Assembly: GCA_043800975.1 (NCBI GenBank)
Contig: JAZDMK010000315.1
Span: forward strand, 1-30,979
Reading direction: 5' to 3'
DNA: 30,979 bases
From: JAZDMK01 sp043800975
Lineage (GTDB): Bacteria; Bacteroidota; Bacteroidia; Bacteroidales; JAHJDW01
Part shown: positions 23,336 to 30,979 of the stretch, piece by piece
How positions within the stretch are numbered: position 1 is the first letter of the stretch
Layout: each line of letters opens with the position of its first letter
The notes under the pieces: generated by a model
Told to the model about the DNA's origin: nothing
Databases searched by the model: none
The model's input: the letters and a program-made list of their open reading frames with translations, nothing else
Made by a program: the position numbers and the translations under genes

Positions 23336-24343
23336 TTAGTTTGTCTCAATAATCTGAAACAATTCGTCGAGTTTGGGTGTGAGGATAATCTCTGTTCTTC
23401 TGTTGCGGGCGCGGCCTTCCTTGATGCTGTTGTCATCTATGGGATAGAATTCTCCACGACCAGCAGCTGTCATTCTTTTTGGGCTCACTCCTTTGGAAGC
23501 AAGTATTTTTACAATTGAAGTGGCGCGTATTACGCTTAGATCCCAATTGTCTTTTACTCCTCCTGTTCCTTTATAAGGAATGTTATCGGTATGACCTTCA
23601 ATGAGAACACTGATGTCCGGGTTAGAAACTAAAACCTGCGCAAGACTTTTCAGGGCTTCAATACCTTTGGTTCCCACTACAGTGCTGGCTGAAGCAAACA
23701 GCAGTTTTTCATCCATGGATACATAAACTTTTCCGTTTTTAATATTTACGGTAAGACCATTGTTTTCGAAGCCCAGTAGTGCCTCAGACACTTTTTGTTT
23801 CAATACTTTCACAACCGAATCCTTTCGGGCAAGAATGCGTTCCAGTTCTACCAGTCTTTTCTGTGTGTTAATCAACTCCTGCTTTGCTTTCTCGAGCTCA
23901 TCCTTTTGTTTTCCAAGGTCAACTTCCAGTTTCTTTAATGCATCTTCTTTCCTTAACAGTTCTTCCTGTGATTGTGTCAGTTTGTTTGTAAGTTTTTCTG
24001 TTTCTGCAATATTTCCAGAAACAAGCATATTATTTTTTTGCAACAATTGATCATACGTTCTGTAAAGTTGATCATAATTCACTGACATTTTGCGCAGGGA
24101 TGTGCCCATGATCATGGTATCATTTTGCAACCCGTTGATTTTTTTCTGCAGCAGTTCAGATTTTGATTTAAGCTCATCTGATTGCGAAACACTATTTTGC
24201 ATTTCGTTTTTCATCAGTTTGTTTTCCTGATCAACCTGATCTTTTAACTTCTGTAATTCCTGGTACTTTCTATATGGAACACAGGATACAATGAGTGAAA
24301 AAATAATAATAACCAGAGTAAGTGGAAGAATCGTTTTTTTCAT
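23336..24343 (-). CDS. OmpA-family lipoprotein with coiled coil
   Basis: 335 residues from the ATG at 24343. A start at 24388 would lie inside the promoter element and add 15 residues before the signal, so it is rejected. The lipobox LIVSC gives a lipidated Cys at about 21. Residues about 30-185 form a long charged coiled coil (LQKLKDQVDQENKLMKNE through LARKDSVVKVLKQKV). The C-terminal OmpA domain (about 200-325) has LIEGHTDNIPY, NWDLSVIRATSIV, AAGRGEFYP and ARNRRTEIIL, the residues that bind peptidoglycan diaminopimelate. The protein would tether the outer membrane to the cell wall. Confidence 0.92.
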   Translation of the reverse strand: MKKTILPLTLVIIIFSLIVSCVPYRKYQELQKLKDQVDQENKLMKNEMQNSVSQSDELKSKSELLQKKINGLQNDTMIMGTSLRKMSVNYDQLYRTYDQLLQKNNMLVSGNIAETEKLTNKLTQSQEELLRKEDALKKLEVDLGKQKDELEKAKQELINTQKRLVELERILARKDSVVKVLKQKVSEALLGFENNGLTVNIKNGKVYVSMDEKLLFASASTVVGTKGIEALKSLAQVLVSNPDISVLIEGHTDNIPYKGTGGVKDNWDLSVIRATSIVKILASKGVSPKRMTAAGRGEFYPIDDNSIKEGRARNRRTEIILTPKLDELFQIIETN

Positions 24344-24385
24344 GATTGAGGTTTTGTTTGAGCGCTTTGGGGAATTTTTCCTGTT

Positions 24386-24393
24386 CAAAAGTA
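24386..24393 (-). promoter_or_regulatory. -7 promoter element of the OmpA-family gene
   Basis: TACTTTTG on the minus strand matches TAnnTTTG and lies 42 bases before the chosen start. No clear -33 element is seen. It supports the downstream ATG at 24343. Confidence 0.5.
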
Positions 24394-24459
24394 GGAAAAA
24401 AAACAGCCCTGAATTTGAAGAATCCGGGCGGTTATTAACACACTGGTGTTGATGGCGAA

Positions 24460-27400
24460 TCAGTAAATAAATTTTTGTTTTACCGTCAGATTTTTCCCAA
24501 TCACTTCTCCAAAATAAAGCCCTTTACTCATAGCTGGTAACTTCAGGTGAAACGAGCGAAGCCCTGATTCAGAATAAATACTTTCTGTAAACATTTTCTT
24601 TCCTGAAAGGTCGTATATATTTATAGATATTTTATCTTCCGTTAAAAGATTTAAATATAATTCGAGTTCTGAAGTAACTGAATTTGCTATAAATTGAGCT
24701 TCTCCTTGGTTTTTTTCAGTAGAAACACTTACAACATTTGAATAGCTGAATTTACCATCAAAATCAGTTTGTTTTAAGCGATAATAATTAATTCCTGAAA
24801 GAGGGTTAATATCATGCATGGAATATTCCAACACATTGTTTGAATTTCCAGAACCGCTTATTATACCTATTATTTCAAAAGATTCGCCATCAGATGATCG
24901 TTCCACTGTAAAAAAATCATTGTTAATTTCACTAGCAGTCACCCATTTCAGAAAGACATCCTGCCCGTCGCGTGTTGCATTAAAACTTAATAATTCAACA
25001 GGCAGAGGACCTATGAGGCTTTTGGCAATAGCAAAATCAGAAAAAACAGTAAGTTGTCTGCGGACACCCGTAACCCATCCGGCTCCCATAGCCTGATCGG
25101 CATTGTTGTGTGTTCCCTGAGACACCCAGCTGGATGCTGAATTCGGACGTTTGATAACTGCATGAACGTTCGCAGTTGCACCCGGATTTGTATGTCCACG
25201 TGAAGTGAGTAGAACATCATAGTTATACGTACCGGCATCGGGCGTGAGTGTCCAGTAGCCATAATCCAAAAGTTCTTCAAGAAGCGAGGAACCAATCATT
25301 AACGAAAGTGCAGAAATATTTAGCGGCGTTGAGTGAGGATTTGTAAAGGATGCATCAATATAACCCAAACCCGAGGATGAATTGAAAATTATTTGGGCCA
25401 GTTCATAGTTAGTTGCCGTTCCAACAGGAAAATCATACGTTCCTGTCGCAAGAACGTTTCTCCTTAAATTGCCATTGATGTAACTATTCAAGCCATGTCC
25501 TGTGACAGATGCCAAAGCTGAGTTTGATACTGTAACCCTGTTGGCTCCTGTAATAACAATTCCTTTGGTTAGTGTTAAAACATTATTGATGCTGATTATA
25601 TTTCCAATTGTGAATGTATTTGCGGTTGTTGTTTTGTTGATTGTCAGATTATAAAAAGTAAGCGGTGCAGATGCAGATAGTGTGCTGTTGTCGTCATAAA
25701 TATTTACGATTCCATTTGTTGTGACAAGGGAACCACCCAGAAAAGCGATGTTGTCATATACATCCAACTTACTGTTCGCATGGTTCATAGTCAATGTATG
25801 CCCAGTATTTACTGTTATATCGTTGCATTCTGCGCCTGTATAAACAATGGGTACAGTGGGCGGATTTCCGATTGTTGGGTCAAACGGTGTTGCAGAGCCT
25901 GGAACAGTAACATTGGTATTTCGATCCGGCACTTCCATATTCTGCCAGTTTCCACAATTAAACCAATCAATATTGCGTGCACCGGTCCATATTCCGGGAA
26001 TAAAACCTCCGGCACTAATTGGAATAGAATAACCACCTGCGTAATTCGGCAGGCCGGCATTATAGTTATTGCATTTTGCAGTAACATCAACACCGGCATA
26101 AGCTGTCCAGTTTGCAGTAGTATTTATTCTGTCAATCCAATCGCGTTTGCTTGTTGCTGTAACCGGACCCGTGTATTTAATAAAATCTGTGGCAACCCCG
26201 GGCATCATGCTGAAGCATTCCATTCCATCTATTAAACCACTATGCTGAGAAGTTCCGCCAAAATTGGTCCAACTGCTATTAGTGTTGAACGCAAAAAGGT
26301 ATGTGCCTGGTGTATAAACAGCATCGGCACTTCCACCTCCATCAACCCATGATCCGCCTTGCATGAAATACAACTGGTCTCCACCGGAATTCAATACAAC
26401 ACCAGTTGTCATTCCTGCAATTTTTATAAAAGTCCAATTTGCATCAGGGCTGATATAATCAAGGTGATTAGGTCCTAAATTTTTGAAGCGGAAAGTAATC
26501 ACTGTTCCAGCGGTAATAGTCCCCCCTGTTCTGGTAATTAAGTAACAGCCTTCGGTGTCGCCCCATTTGTTTGCATTCGTGTATTGATATCCATTATCAG
26601 TAACATAAAATGACGTTCCGGATGTAATATCTTTAAAACAAACAAAACTGATTTCATCATCTCCCGGAGAATATCCTCCGACACATGTAAGATTTGAATT
26701 TACACCCAAAACAGCAATATCGCCAGGAGCAAATACAGTAGTTGCACCCGTAACATCTCCGCTGCATACAACGTTCACAGAAGTTGCACCCCCTCCGCTG
26801 TTGACAACATTTTCAAGGTTGTATGAGCCTATTGCAAGACCGGATTTTAAACGGACATAAACGGTTGTGGCTGCTAAAGCATTTCCGGCATAAGCAAAAT
26901 TTAATACCGTAGTAAATGTTGTATTGTCAGAAGAAATTTCATAATCGGTAGGTGCAGTAACTGTAATGTTTCCTGCGGCTGGCGTAAGGCTTGTTCCGGA
27001 AAGTGAATAAGATTGAGAAGTTGACGGACCTGTTCCAAATGAATACAAGAATCCCGACAATGTAGTTGGTGTTGCCGATAACGATGCGCCAGCGGGGGTA
27101 ACCGTTCCGTTTACAACTATATCGTTTCCAGTCCCATCACCAGGTCCCCACGTTCCTGTTCCGGCTTCAGCAGAATAAGCATAAATTCTGTAGGTAACAG
27201 AAACAGACTGATCTGTTTGTGCAAACGTATATGTGTATGTTTGAGTAGTTGTAACATCGGCAATTGTATGTATTCCGCCTAAATTACTTGAATATCCATC
27301 CAAATTGCTTCGAAGCACAAATGAAACTGGGCCGGTTCCAGATCTCTGATGCTGAATTAGAATTGAACTTACAGAAAACTGATATCCGGAATTTGGTGTA

Positions 27401-27681
27401 ATTGTAAATTGAACATAGTCGTTAGCGTCAATACTGGCTGTGGTTGCCCAATTCAAAGAATTGAATCTACCACTATTTAACCCTGTAGTAACGCCAGATC
27501 CTCTTGAAACTGTAGAAGAAGTTAAATTTGCATCATTATAATTTGATGAAGCAGTTGCCTCATCACCAAGAAGTGCTGAAAATTCGAATGTCAGTATTTG
27601 AGCATTACTGTAATTTGAAAGCAATAAAAACAACAACAATACTTTAGAAAAGCGAATTAAAAAAGTAAAATTTTTATTCAT
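24460..27681 (-). CDS. Large T9SS-secreted multidomain surface protein
   Basis: 1073 residues from the ATG at 27681. A longer frame from 27732 would put 17 polar residues before the signal peptide. The signal (about 1-27) is followed by a beta-rich domain (ILTFEFSALLG and a GTWGPGDGTGNDIVVNG end), a second sandwich domain (SATPTTLSGFLYSFGTGP), and a Gly/Thr-rich region resembling lamin-tail-like or adhesin modules. A PVELLSFNATRDGQDVFLKW fibronectin-type module precedes a C-terminal T9SS type A sorting domain (KISINIYDLSGKKMFTE, MSKGLYFGEV). No nuclease or glycosidase active site was recognised. It is probably an adhesin or cell-surface structural protein. Confidence 0.85.
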   Translation of the reverse strand: MNKNFTFLIRFSKVLLLFLLLSNYSNAQILTFEFSALLGDEATASSNYNDANLTSSTVSRGSGVTTGLNSGRFNSLNWATTASIDANDYVQFTITPNSGYQFSVSSILIQHQRSGTGPVSFVLRSNLDGYSSNLGGIHTIADVTTTQTYTYTFAQTDQSVSVTYRIYAYSAEAGTGTWGPGDGTGNDIVVNGTVTPAGASLSATPTTLSGFLYSFGTGPSTSQSYSLSGTSLTPAAGNITVTAPTDYEISSDNTTFTTVLNFAYAGNALAATTVYVRLKSGLAIGSYNLENVVNSGGGATSVNVVCSGDVTGATTVFAPGDIAVLGVNSNLTCVGGYSPGDDEISFVCFKDITSGTSFYVTDNGYQYTNANKWGDTEGCYLITRTGGTITAGTVITFRFKNLGPNHLDYISPDANWTFIKIAGMTTGVVLNSGGDQLYFMQGGSWVDGGGSADAVYTPGTYLFAFNTNSSWTNFGGTSQHSGLIDGMECFSMMPGVATDFIKYTGPVTATSKRDWIDRINTTANWTAYAGVDVTAKCNNYNAGLPNYAGGYSIPISAGGFIPGIWTGARNIDWFNCGNWQNMEVPDRNTNVTVPGSATPFDPTIGNPPTVPIVYTGAECNDITVNTGHTLTMNHANSKLDVYDNIAFLGGSLVTTNGIVNIYDDNSTLSASAPLTFYNLTINKTTTANTFTIGNIISINNVLTLTKGIVITGANRVTVSNSALASVTGHGLNSYINGNLRRNVLATGTYDFPVGTATNYELAQIIFNSSSGLGYIDASFTNPHSTPLNISALSLMIGSSLLEELLDYGYWTLTPDAGTYNYDVLLTSRGHTNPGATANVHAVIKRPNSASSWVSQGTHNNADQAMGAGWVTGVRRQLTVFSDFAIAKSLIGPLPVELLSFNATRDGQDVFLKWVTASEINNDFFTVERSSDGESFEIIGIISGSGNSNNVLEYSMHDINPLSGINYYRLKQTDFDGKFSYSNVVSVSTEKNQGEAQFIANSVTSELELYLNLLTEDKISINIYDLSGKKMFTESIYSESGLRSFHLKLPAMSKGLYFGEVIGKNLTVKQKFIY

Positions 27682-27782
27682 TTCCGTGTTTGTTGTTACT
27701 TCTATGTTGTAAAGATCGCACTCTTTACCCAAAGGTTGCTTTTATAATGTGTTAATTAATGAACACTTAACTTAAAGTTAAC
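27682..27782. other. Upstream region of the large T9SS gene
   Basis: There is no gene. On the minus strand AACCTTTG (near 27733-27740) is a 7 of 8 match to the TAnnTTTG element and could be the promoter, but no -33 element is clear. Confidence 0.4.
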
Positions 27783-27810
27783 AAAAAAAGGAACCCCAAT
27801 GGAGTTCCTT
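27783..27810 (-). terminator. Terminator of the alpha-2-macroglobulin-like gene
   Basis: On the minus strand AAGGAACTCC, loop ATT, GGGGTTCCTT (one G-T pair) is followed by a run of T. It lies 23 bases after the gene's stop. Confidence 0.85.
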
Positions 27811-27832
27811 CTCTTTGCTAATTTGTAAAAAA

Positions 27833-30800
27833 CTACTCAGATATTATTACGCGAATCCCTTCGCTGTGCGATGTAAATTCTGGCGCATACATGCACTGTA
27901 TGGATGTAATTCCATTCGAAAAATCACCTTTTAAGCTGGCGCGTAAAGGATATTCAAAAACATAGGTTCCTTTCTGCAACGAACCAAAGAAAAAGTTGGT
28001 TGCCACATCGCCGGTGCTTTCATAATATCCCAAACCACCCTGATATTTGTATGATGACATAACATTGATCGGTTCAAAACCAGATGCCCGCATGTCTTTC
28101 ATGTGAACGTATTCCATGTCGCGATCCACACGAATTTCGATGCGTACTTTCACTTTATCTCCAACTTTCAGTTTGGTTCCTTCTACGATAGGTTCCATAA
28201 CAGGACCGGTTTTGCTCTGACGTTCAACAAATAATTTTTTGTTGATTTTCAGTGGTGTTTCTGCTGGTGTGATTTTATCAAGCTGTTCGAAATACTGCCA
28301 GTAGATAGCTCCCCAGCCAACACCCTCGTCGCTTTTACTCACTTTTACTTTTCCCATTTCAGGAACAATTTCTCCGCCAGACCATGATGTTTTAAAATAA
28401 CCTGTGCCCGCTTCCACTTTTACATTGTCCATCTTCTTGGGCTCAACTTTAATACTACCAACGGTTACATCAACCAGCGCATCGGATTGTAAGAAATCTG
28501 TTCCGCGCAACAATAATGCATAACACGCCTCCACCGTAGCTTTGGTGGTTTCCCAGTTCTGCGTTTGCTTTTGTTTGATGAGCCATATTTTTAATTCATC
28601 AACTGTCTTTTGATCATTGGCAATTTCGTCGAAGCATTCGATCATCAGCGCCTGTGTTTCAATAGGAGCTTCGTACCAATACCACCAGGAAGTTTGTTTT
28701 TTCCAGTACATTCCCATTTCTTCCGAATAAATTGCGTTGTCTTTAAACGATCGTAAAACATCGTTTGCAAAAACTTTATCACCCATGCGGTTGTGTGCAA
28801 GTGCTATCATTCCCTGTAAGTAGCGACCGAAACTAAGCCAGTATTTTTTTGACTGACCCTTGTAATAATTAAAGGCCTCTTTATTTCTGGATGCAATTTC
28901 AACCTTATCGAGGAAATAAGAGCGTGCGTACAAATATTGTATCTGCAAAGATCCTGTATGGTTGTCGTTGATGTGTTCCTTGTCCCATTTCAAAATCCAT
29001 TCGTAGTCTTCACGAATTCGATTGTCAAGATATTTGATTGCATCATCCACCATTTTGCTGATGCGCTTGTCCTCCTTGATGTCAATAACGCCAAGCTTTT
29101 GCAAATGACCCATTCCCGTTACCACATGTTGTGTAATGTAACGATCGTCTGGCATACCCGGGAACCAGGGCCAGCCACCGTTTGAACACTGATATTTTTC
29201 AAGTTTGCGAATCGCGCGATCCAGCTCATTGGCCATGCGGTTCAAATCAAATAACAAAGCAATATTTTGCTTGCGTTGTGATTCGTTTTTTGCATCCATC
29301 ACCCAAGGTGTTTCCTGAAGAAACACTGCTTTCAGCTCCTGATTCTTTTCAAGATTGGACAGCAATGCATCGGGTGTTTGGTTTTTCCAACTGTCGAAAA
29401 CAGCTTTGATTTTCGGACTGGAATTCACAATATGTGAAGCAATGCTGTTTGCATAATAGCGACTAAAAATCTGTTCAGAACATTCATATGGATATTCGAA
29501 AAGATAGGGTAATGCTTGTATTGCATACCAGAACGGATGCGATGTGTATTCCAGTGTGAGTTTAAAATTCTTCAATGTAGAAGAAGATTTCGAATCAATC
29601 AGTTTCTGGAAAGTAAAATCTTTTGTCTGTTTTCCTCGAATAGGAAGTGGTAATGTTTCCGTTACCAGCATGCGATTGGTAAGAACCGGAATAATCATTT
29701 CTTCTCCATCAGAAAATGCGCCGGCACGTGCAACCACACGATACGTAATAGCCGAAATTCCATCAGGAATATTAATTCCCCAACTAATCGGAGCACTTTG
29801 TCCCTTCTTGGCTGTAAAGGTTTTTATCGAAAGAGAGTTTCCTGTTTCCACATCAATCGGTTTCATGGTTGTTGCGTCAAACAGCAGTAACTGTGCATCG
29901 CCTGTGATGTCTCCCTGCGCCATATTGGATACTTTGGCCGAGAACCACAGCTTGTCTCCTTCGCGGAAAAAACGTGGTGGATTGCTTAGTATCATCAGGT
30001 CTTTTTGTGTTATCACTTCTTTTGTAAATGTTCCGACTTTTAAATCTTTTGTTGTGGCAAGACCCATAAATTTCCAGCGTGTCAATGCTTCGGGTGCTGT
30101 GAAAGATACCGTAACCGTTCCTTCTGCATCTGTTTCGAGATGAGGAAGGAAGAAAGCTGTTTCATTAAAGTTCTTTCTTATTTGCACTTCACCTCCGCCC
30201 AATCCGCTTTGTCCGCTTACCTTCGGTGTTGTAGTCACATCTCCCGGCGCATCAAGTTTTTCTCCGCCTGATACCTCTTTGTCTTTCGAAGACTCTTCAA
30301 CTGATCCTCCATAGCCGTTTTTTGAAGGGGCTGCAGCTTTTCCTTCACTCCTCTTATAAGATGCTCTGGTGTTGCCTTTGTTTCCTGTAGAAGTTGTCTG
30401 CATATTCATTTCATCAACTTCAAGATAATCACGGTCGTCTGAGTAATTATCATAATAACCGCCGCCATATCCATAATTATCATAATAATAGAATCCGAAC
30501 CAGTTCAGATAATCATAGTATTTATAATGATAAGCAGGATATGAGTTCCACGATTTGCTGTAAAGCGTGGTGTTGTTTTGACGGAATGCGTACGAAGTCT
30601 GCCAGTAACGCGAAGCATAATTACTTCTGTATAAATTCAACATTATGTTATGCGGTTTGAAAGCATCCAATGACGCATCATACATGGTCGCCAGCATTTC
30701 TGCAACCAGCTTTTCTCCGTTTTTGCCTTTCAGCTTTACCTTCCATTCTTCTTTCTGACCGGGCAAAAGCTTGTTGCGAAAAGTAGAAAATTCAAAATCA

Positions 30801-30979
30801 ATTTCCTTGTTTGTATAAGGAACAACGATCATTAATGTCTGCGTATAAGGCCTATTATTTTTGATAAATGCGATATGCATTGAAATATTTCCGCGGTGCT
30901 CTTCACCAATTGGAATTTCAAATAAACTCTGTTCATCATTGACCGTGAGCCATTGCGATTTTACAATTTTTCCTTTGTG
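27833..30979 (-). CDS. Alpha-2-macroglobulin-like protease-trap protein (N-terminus outside the window)
   Basis: At least 1048 residues. The frame stays open to the right edge, so the ATG at 30880 is probably internal and the gene is partial. Bacterial alpha-2-macroglobulins are large periplasmic proteins that trap proteases. The visible part has macroglobulin-type beta domains, a Tyr/Gly-rich insertion (encoded at about 30421-30520), the conserved A2M segment (EGTVTVSFTAPEALTRWKFMG, then a LSNPPRFFREGDKLWFSAKV stretch) and the thioester site CSEQ (codons 29471-29482), within PYECSEQIFSRYY. The alpha/alpha-toroid helices follow (GGWPWFPG, MGHLQKLGV), then the receptor-like C-terminal domain. 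The CxEQ motif is intact, so a thioester is likely. It may protect the cell from host or competitor proteases. The partner penicillin-binding gene pbpC is not in view. Confidence 0.88.
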   Translation of the reverse strand, partial: HKGKIVKSQWLTVNDEQSLFEIPIGEEHRGNISMHIAFIKNNRPYTQTLMIVVPYTNKEIDFEFSTFRNKLLPGQKEEWKVKLKGKNGEKLVAEMLATMYDASLDAFKPHNIMLNLYRSNYASRYWQTSYAFRQNNTTLYSKSWNSYPAYHYKYYDYLNWFGFYYYDNYGYGGGYYDNYSDDRDYLEVDEMNMQTTSTGNKGNTRASYKRSEGKAAAPSKNGYGGSVEESSKDKEVSGGEKLDAPGDVTTTPKVSGQSGLGGGEVQIRKNFNETAFFLPHLETDAEGTVTVSFTAPEALTRWKFMGLATTKDLKVGTFTKEVITQKDLMILSNPPRFFREGDKLWFSAKVSNMAQGDITGDAQLLLFDATTMKPIDVETGNSLSIKTFTAKKGQSAPISWGINIPDGISAITYRVVARAGAFSDGEEMIIPVLTNRMLVTETLPLPIRGKQTKDFTFQKLIDSKSSSTLKNFKLTLEYTSHPFWYAIQALPYLFEYPYECSEQIFSRYYANSIASHIVNSSPKIKAVFDSWKNQTPDALLSNLEKNQELKAVFLQETPWVMDAKNESQRKQNIALLFDLNRMANELDRAIRKLEKYQCSNGGWPWFPGMPDDRYITQHVVTGMGHLQKLGVIDIKEDKRISKMVDDAIKYLDNRIREDYEWILKWDKEHINDNHTGSLQIQYLYARSYFLDKVEIASRNKEAFNYYKGQSKKYWLSFGRYLQGMIALAHNRMGDKVFANDVLRSFKDNAIYSEEMGMYWKKQTSWWYWYEAPIETQALMIECFDEIANDQKTVDELKIWLIKQKQTQNWETTKATVEACYALLLRGTDFLQSDALVDVTVGSIKVEPKKMDNVKVEAGTGYFKTSWSGGEIVPEMGKVKVSKSDEGVGWGAIYWQYFEQLDKITPAETPLKINKKLFVERQSKTGPVMEPIVEGTKLKVGDKVKVRIEIRVDRDMEYVHMKDMRASGFEPINVMSSYKYQGGLGYYESTGDVATNFFFGSLQKGTYVFEYPLRASLKGDFSNGITSIQCMYAPEFTSHSEGIRVIISE

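Noticed and set aside
25780..26235. Plus-strand Cys/Ile-rich frame opposite the large T9SS gene
   Set aside because: Antisense shadow of a Gly/Thr/Asn-rich coding region.
29544..30143. Plus-strand frame of 199 codons opposite the alpha-2-macroglobulin-like gene
   Set aside because: It is antisense to conserved A2M segments; no motif is seen.

Overview
The window looks like a chromosomal segment of a Bacteroidota bacterium of moderate GC. Evidence: several large secreted proteins end in type IX secretion system (T9SS) type A sorting domains; there is a LytS/LytTR pair, an S46 dipeptidyl-peptidase and a CoaX-OMP-LptC-CNNM-PpiD gene order; promoters match the Bacteroidota form (TTTG, then TAnnTTTG). 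I cannot assign a genus from sequence alone.

Layout. 1-3355 (+): the tail of one T9SS cargo protein, then a 1042-residue secreted protein with 14 two-component-regulator-type propeller repeats. 3838-12652 (+): a compact block of eight genes: LytS-type kinase, LytTR regulator, PqqD-like protein, ATP-grasp ligase, DAP-decarboxylase-like PLP enzyme, urea-transporter/M23 peptidase fusion, TPR outer-membrane protein, TPR protein. From the PqqD gene onward all gaps are 10 bp or less, or the genes overlap. This is the most novel-looking part of the window: it could be a regulated pathway that makes or trims a small amide or peptide-like product and moves it across the envelope. 12653-14189: an accessory patch with a 21-bp minisatellite, an AT-rich MORN-like secreted protein on the minus strand, and palindromic intergenic repeats.

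14190-20784 (-): a lipocalin-like lipoprotein, PpiD/SurA-type foldase with its own promoter and terminator, and the overlapping operon coaX, outer-membrane protein, lptC, CNNM/CorC-type transporter. 20874-20946 (+): tRNA-Phe(GAA) with promoter and a terminator that also serves the converging peptidase gene. 21003-27681 (-): S46 dipeptidyl-peptidase, OmpA-family lipoprotein and a 1073-residue T9SS cargo protein. 27833-30979 (-): a thioester-containing alpha-2-macroglobulin-like protein whose N-terminus lies off the right edge.

The right half is envelope housekeeping (LPS export, OMP folding, peptidoglycan anchoring, extracellular peptide digestion, protease trapping). All functional calls are from reading motifs; no database search was run.
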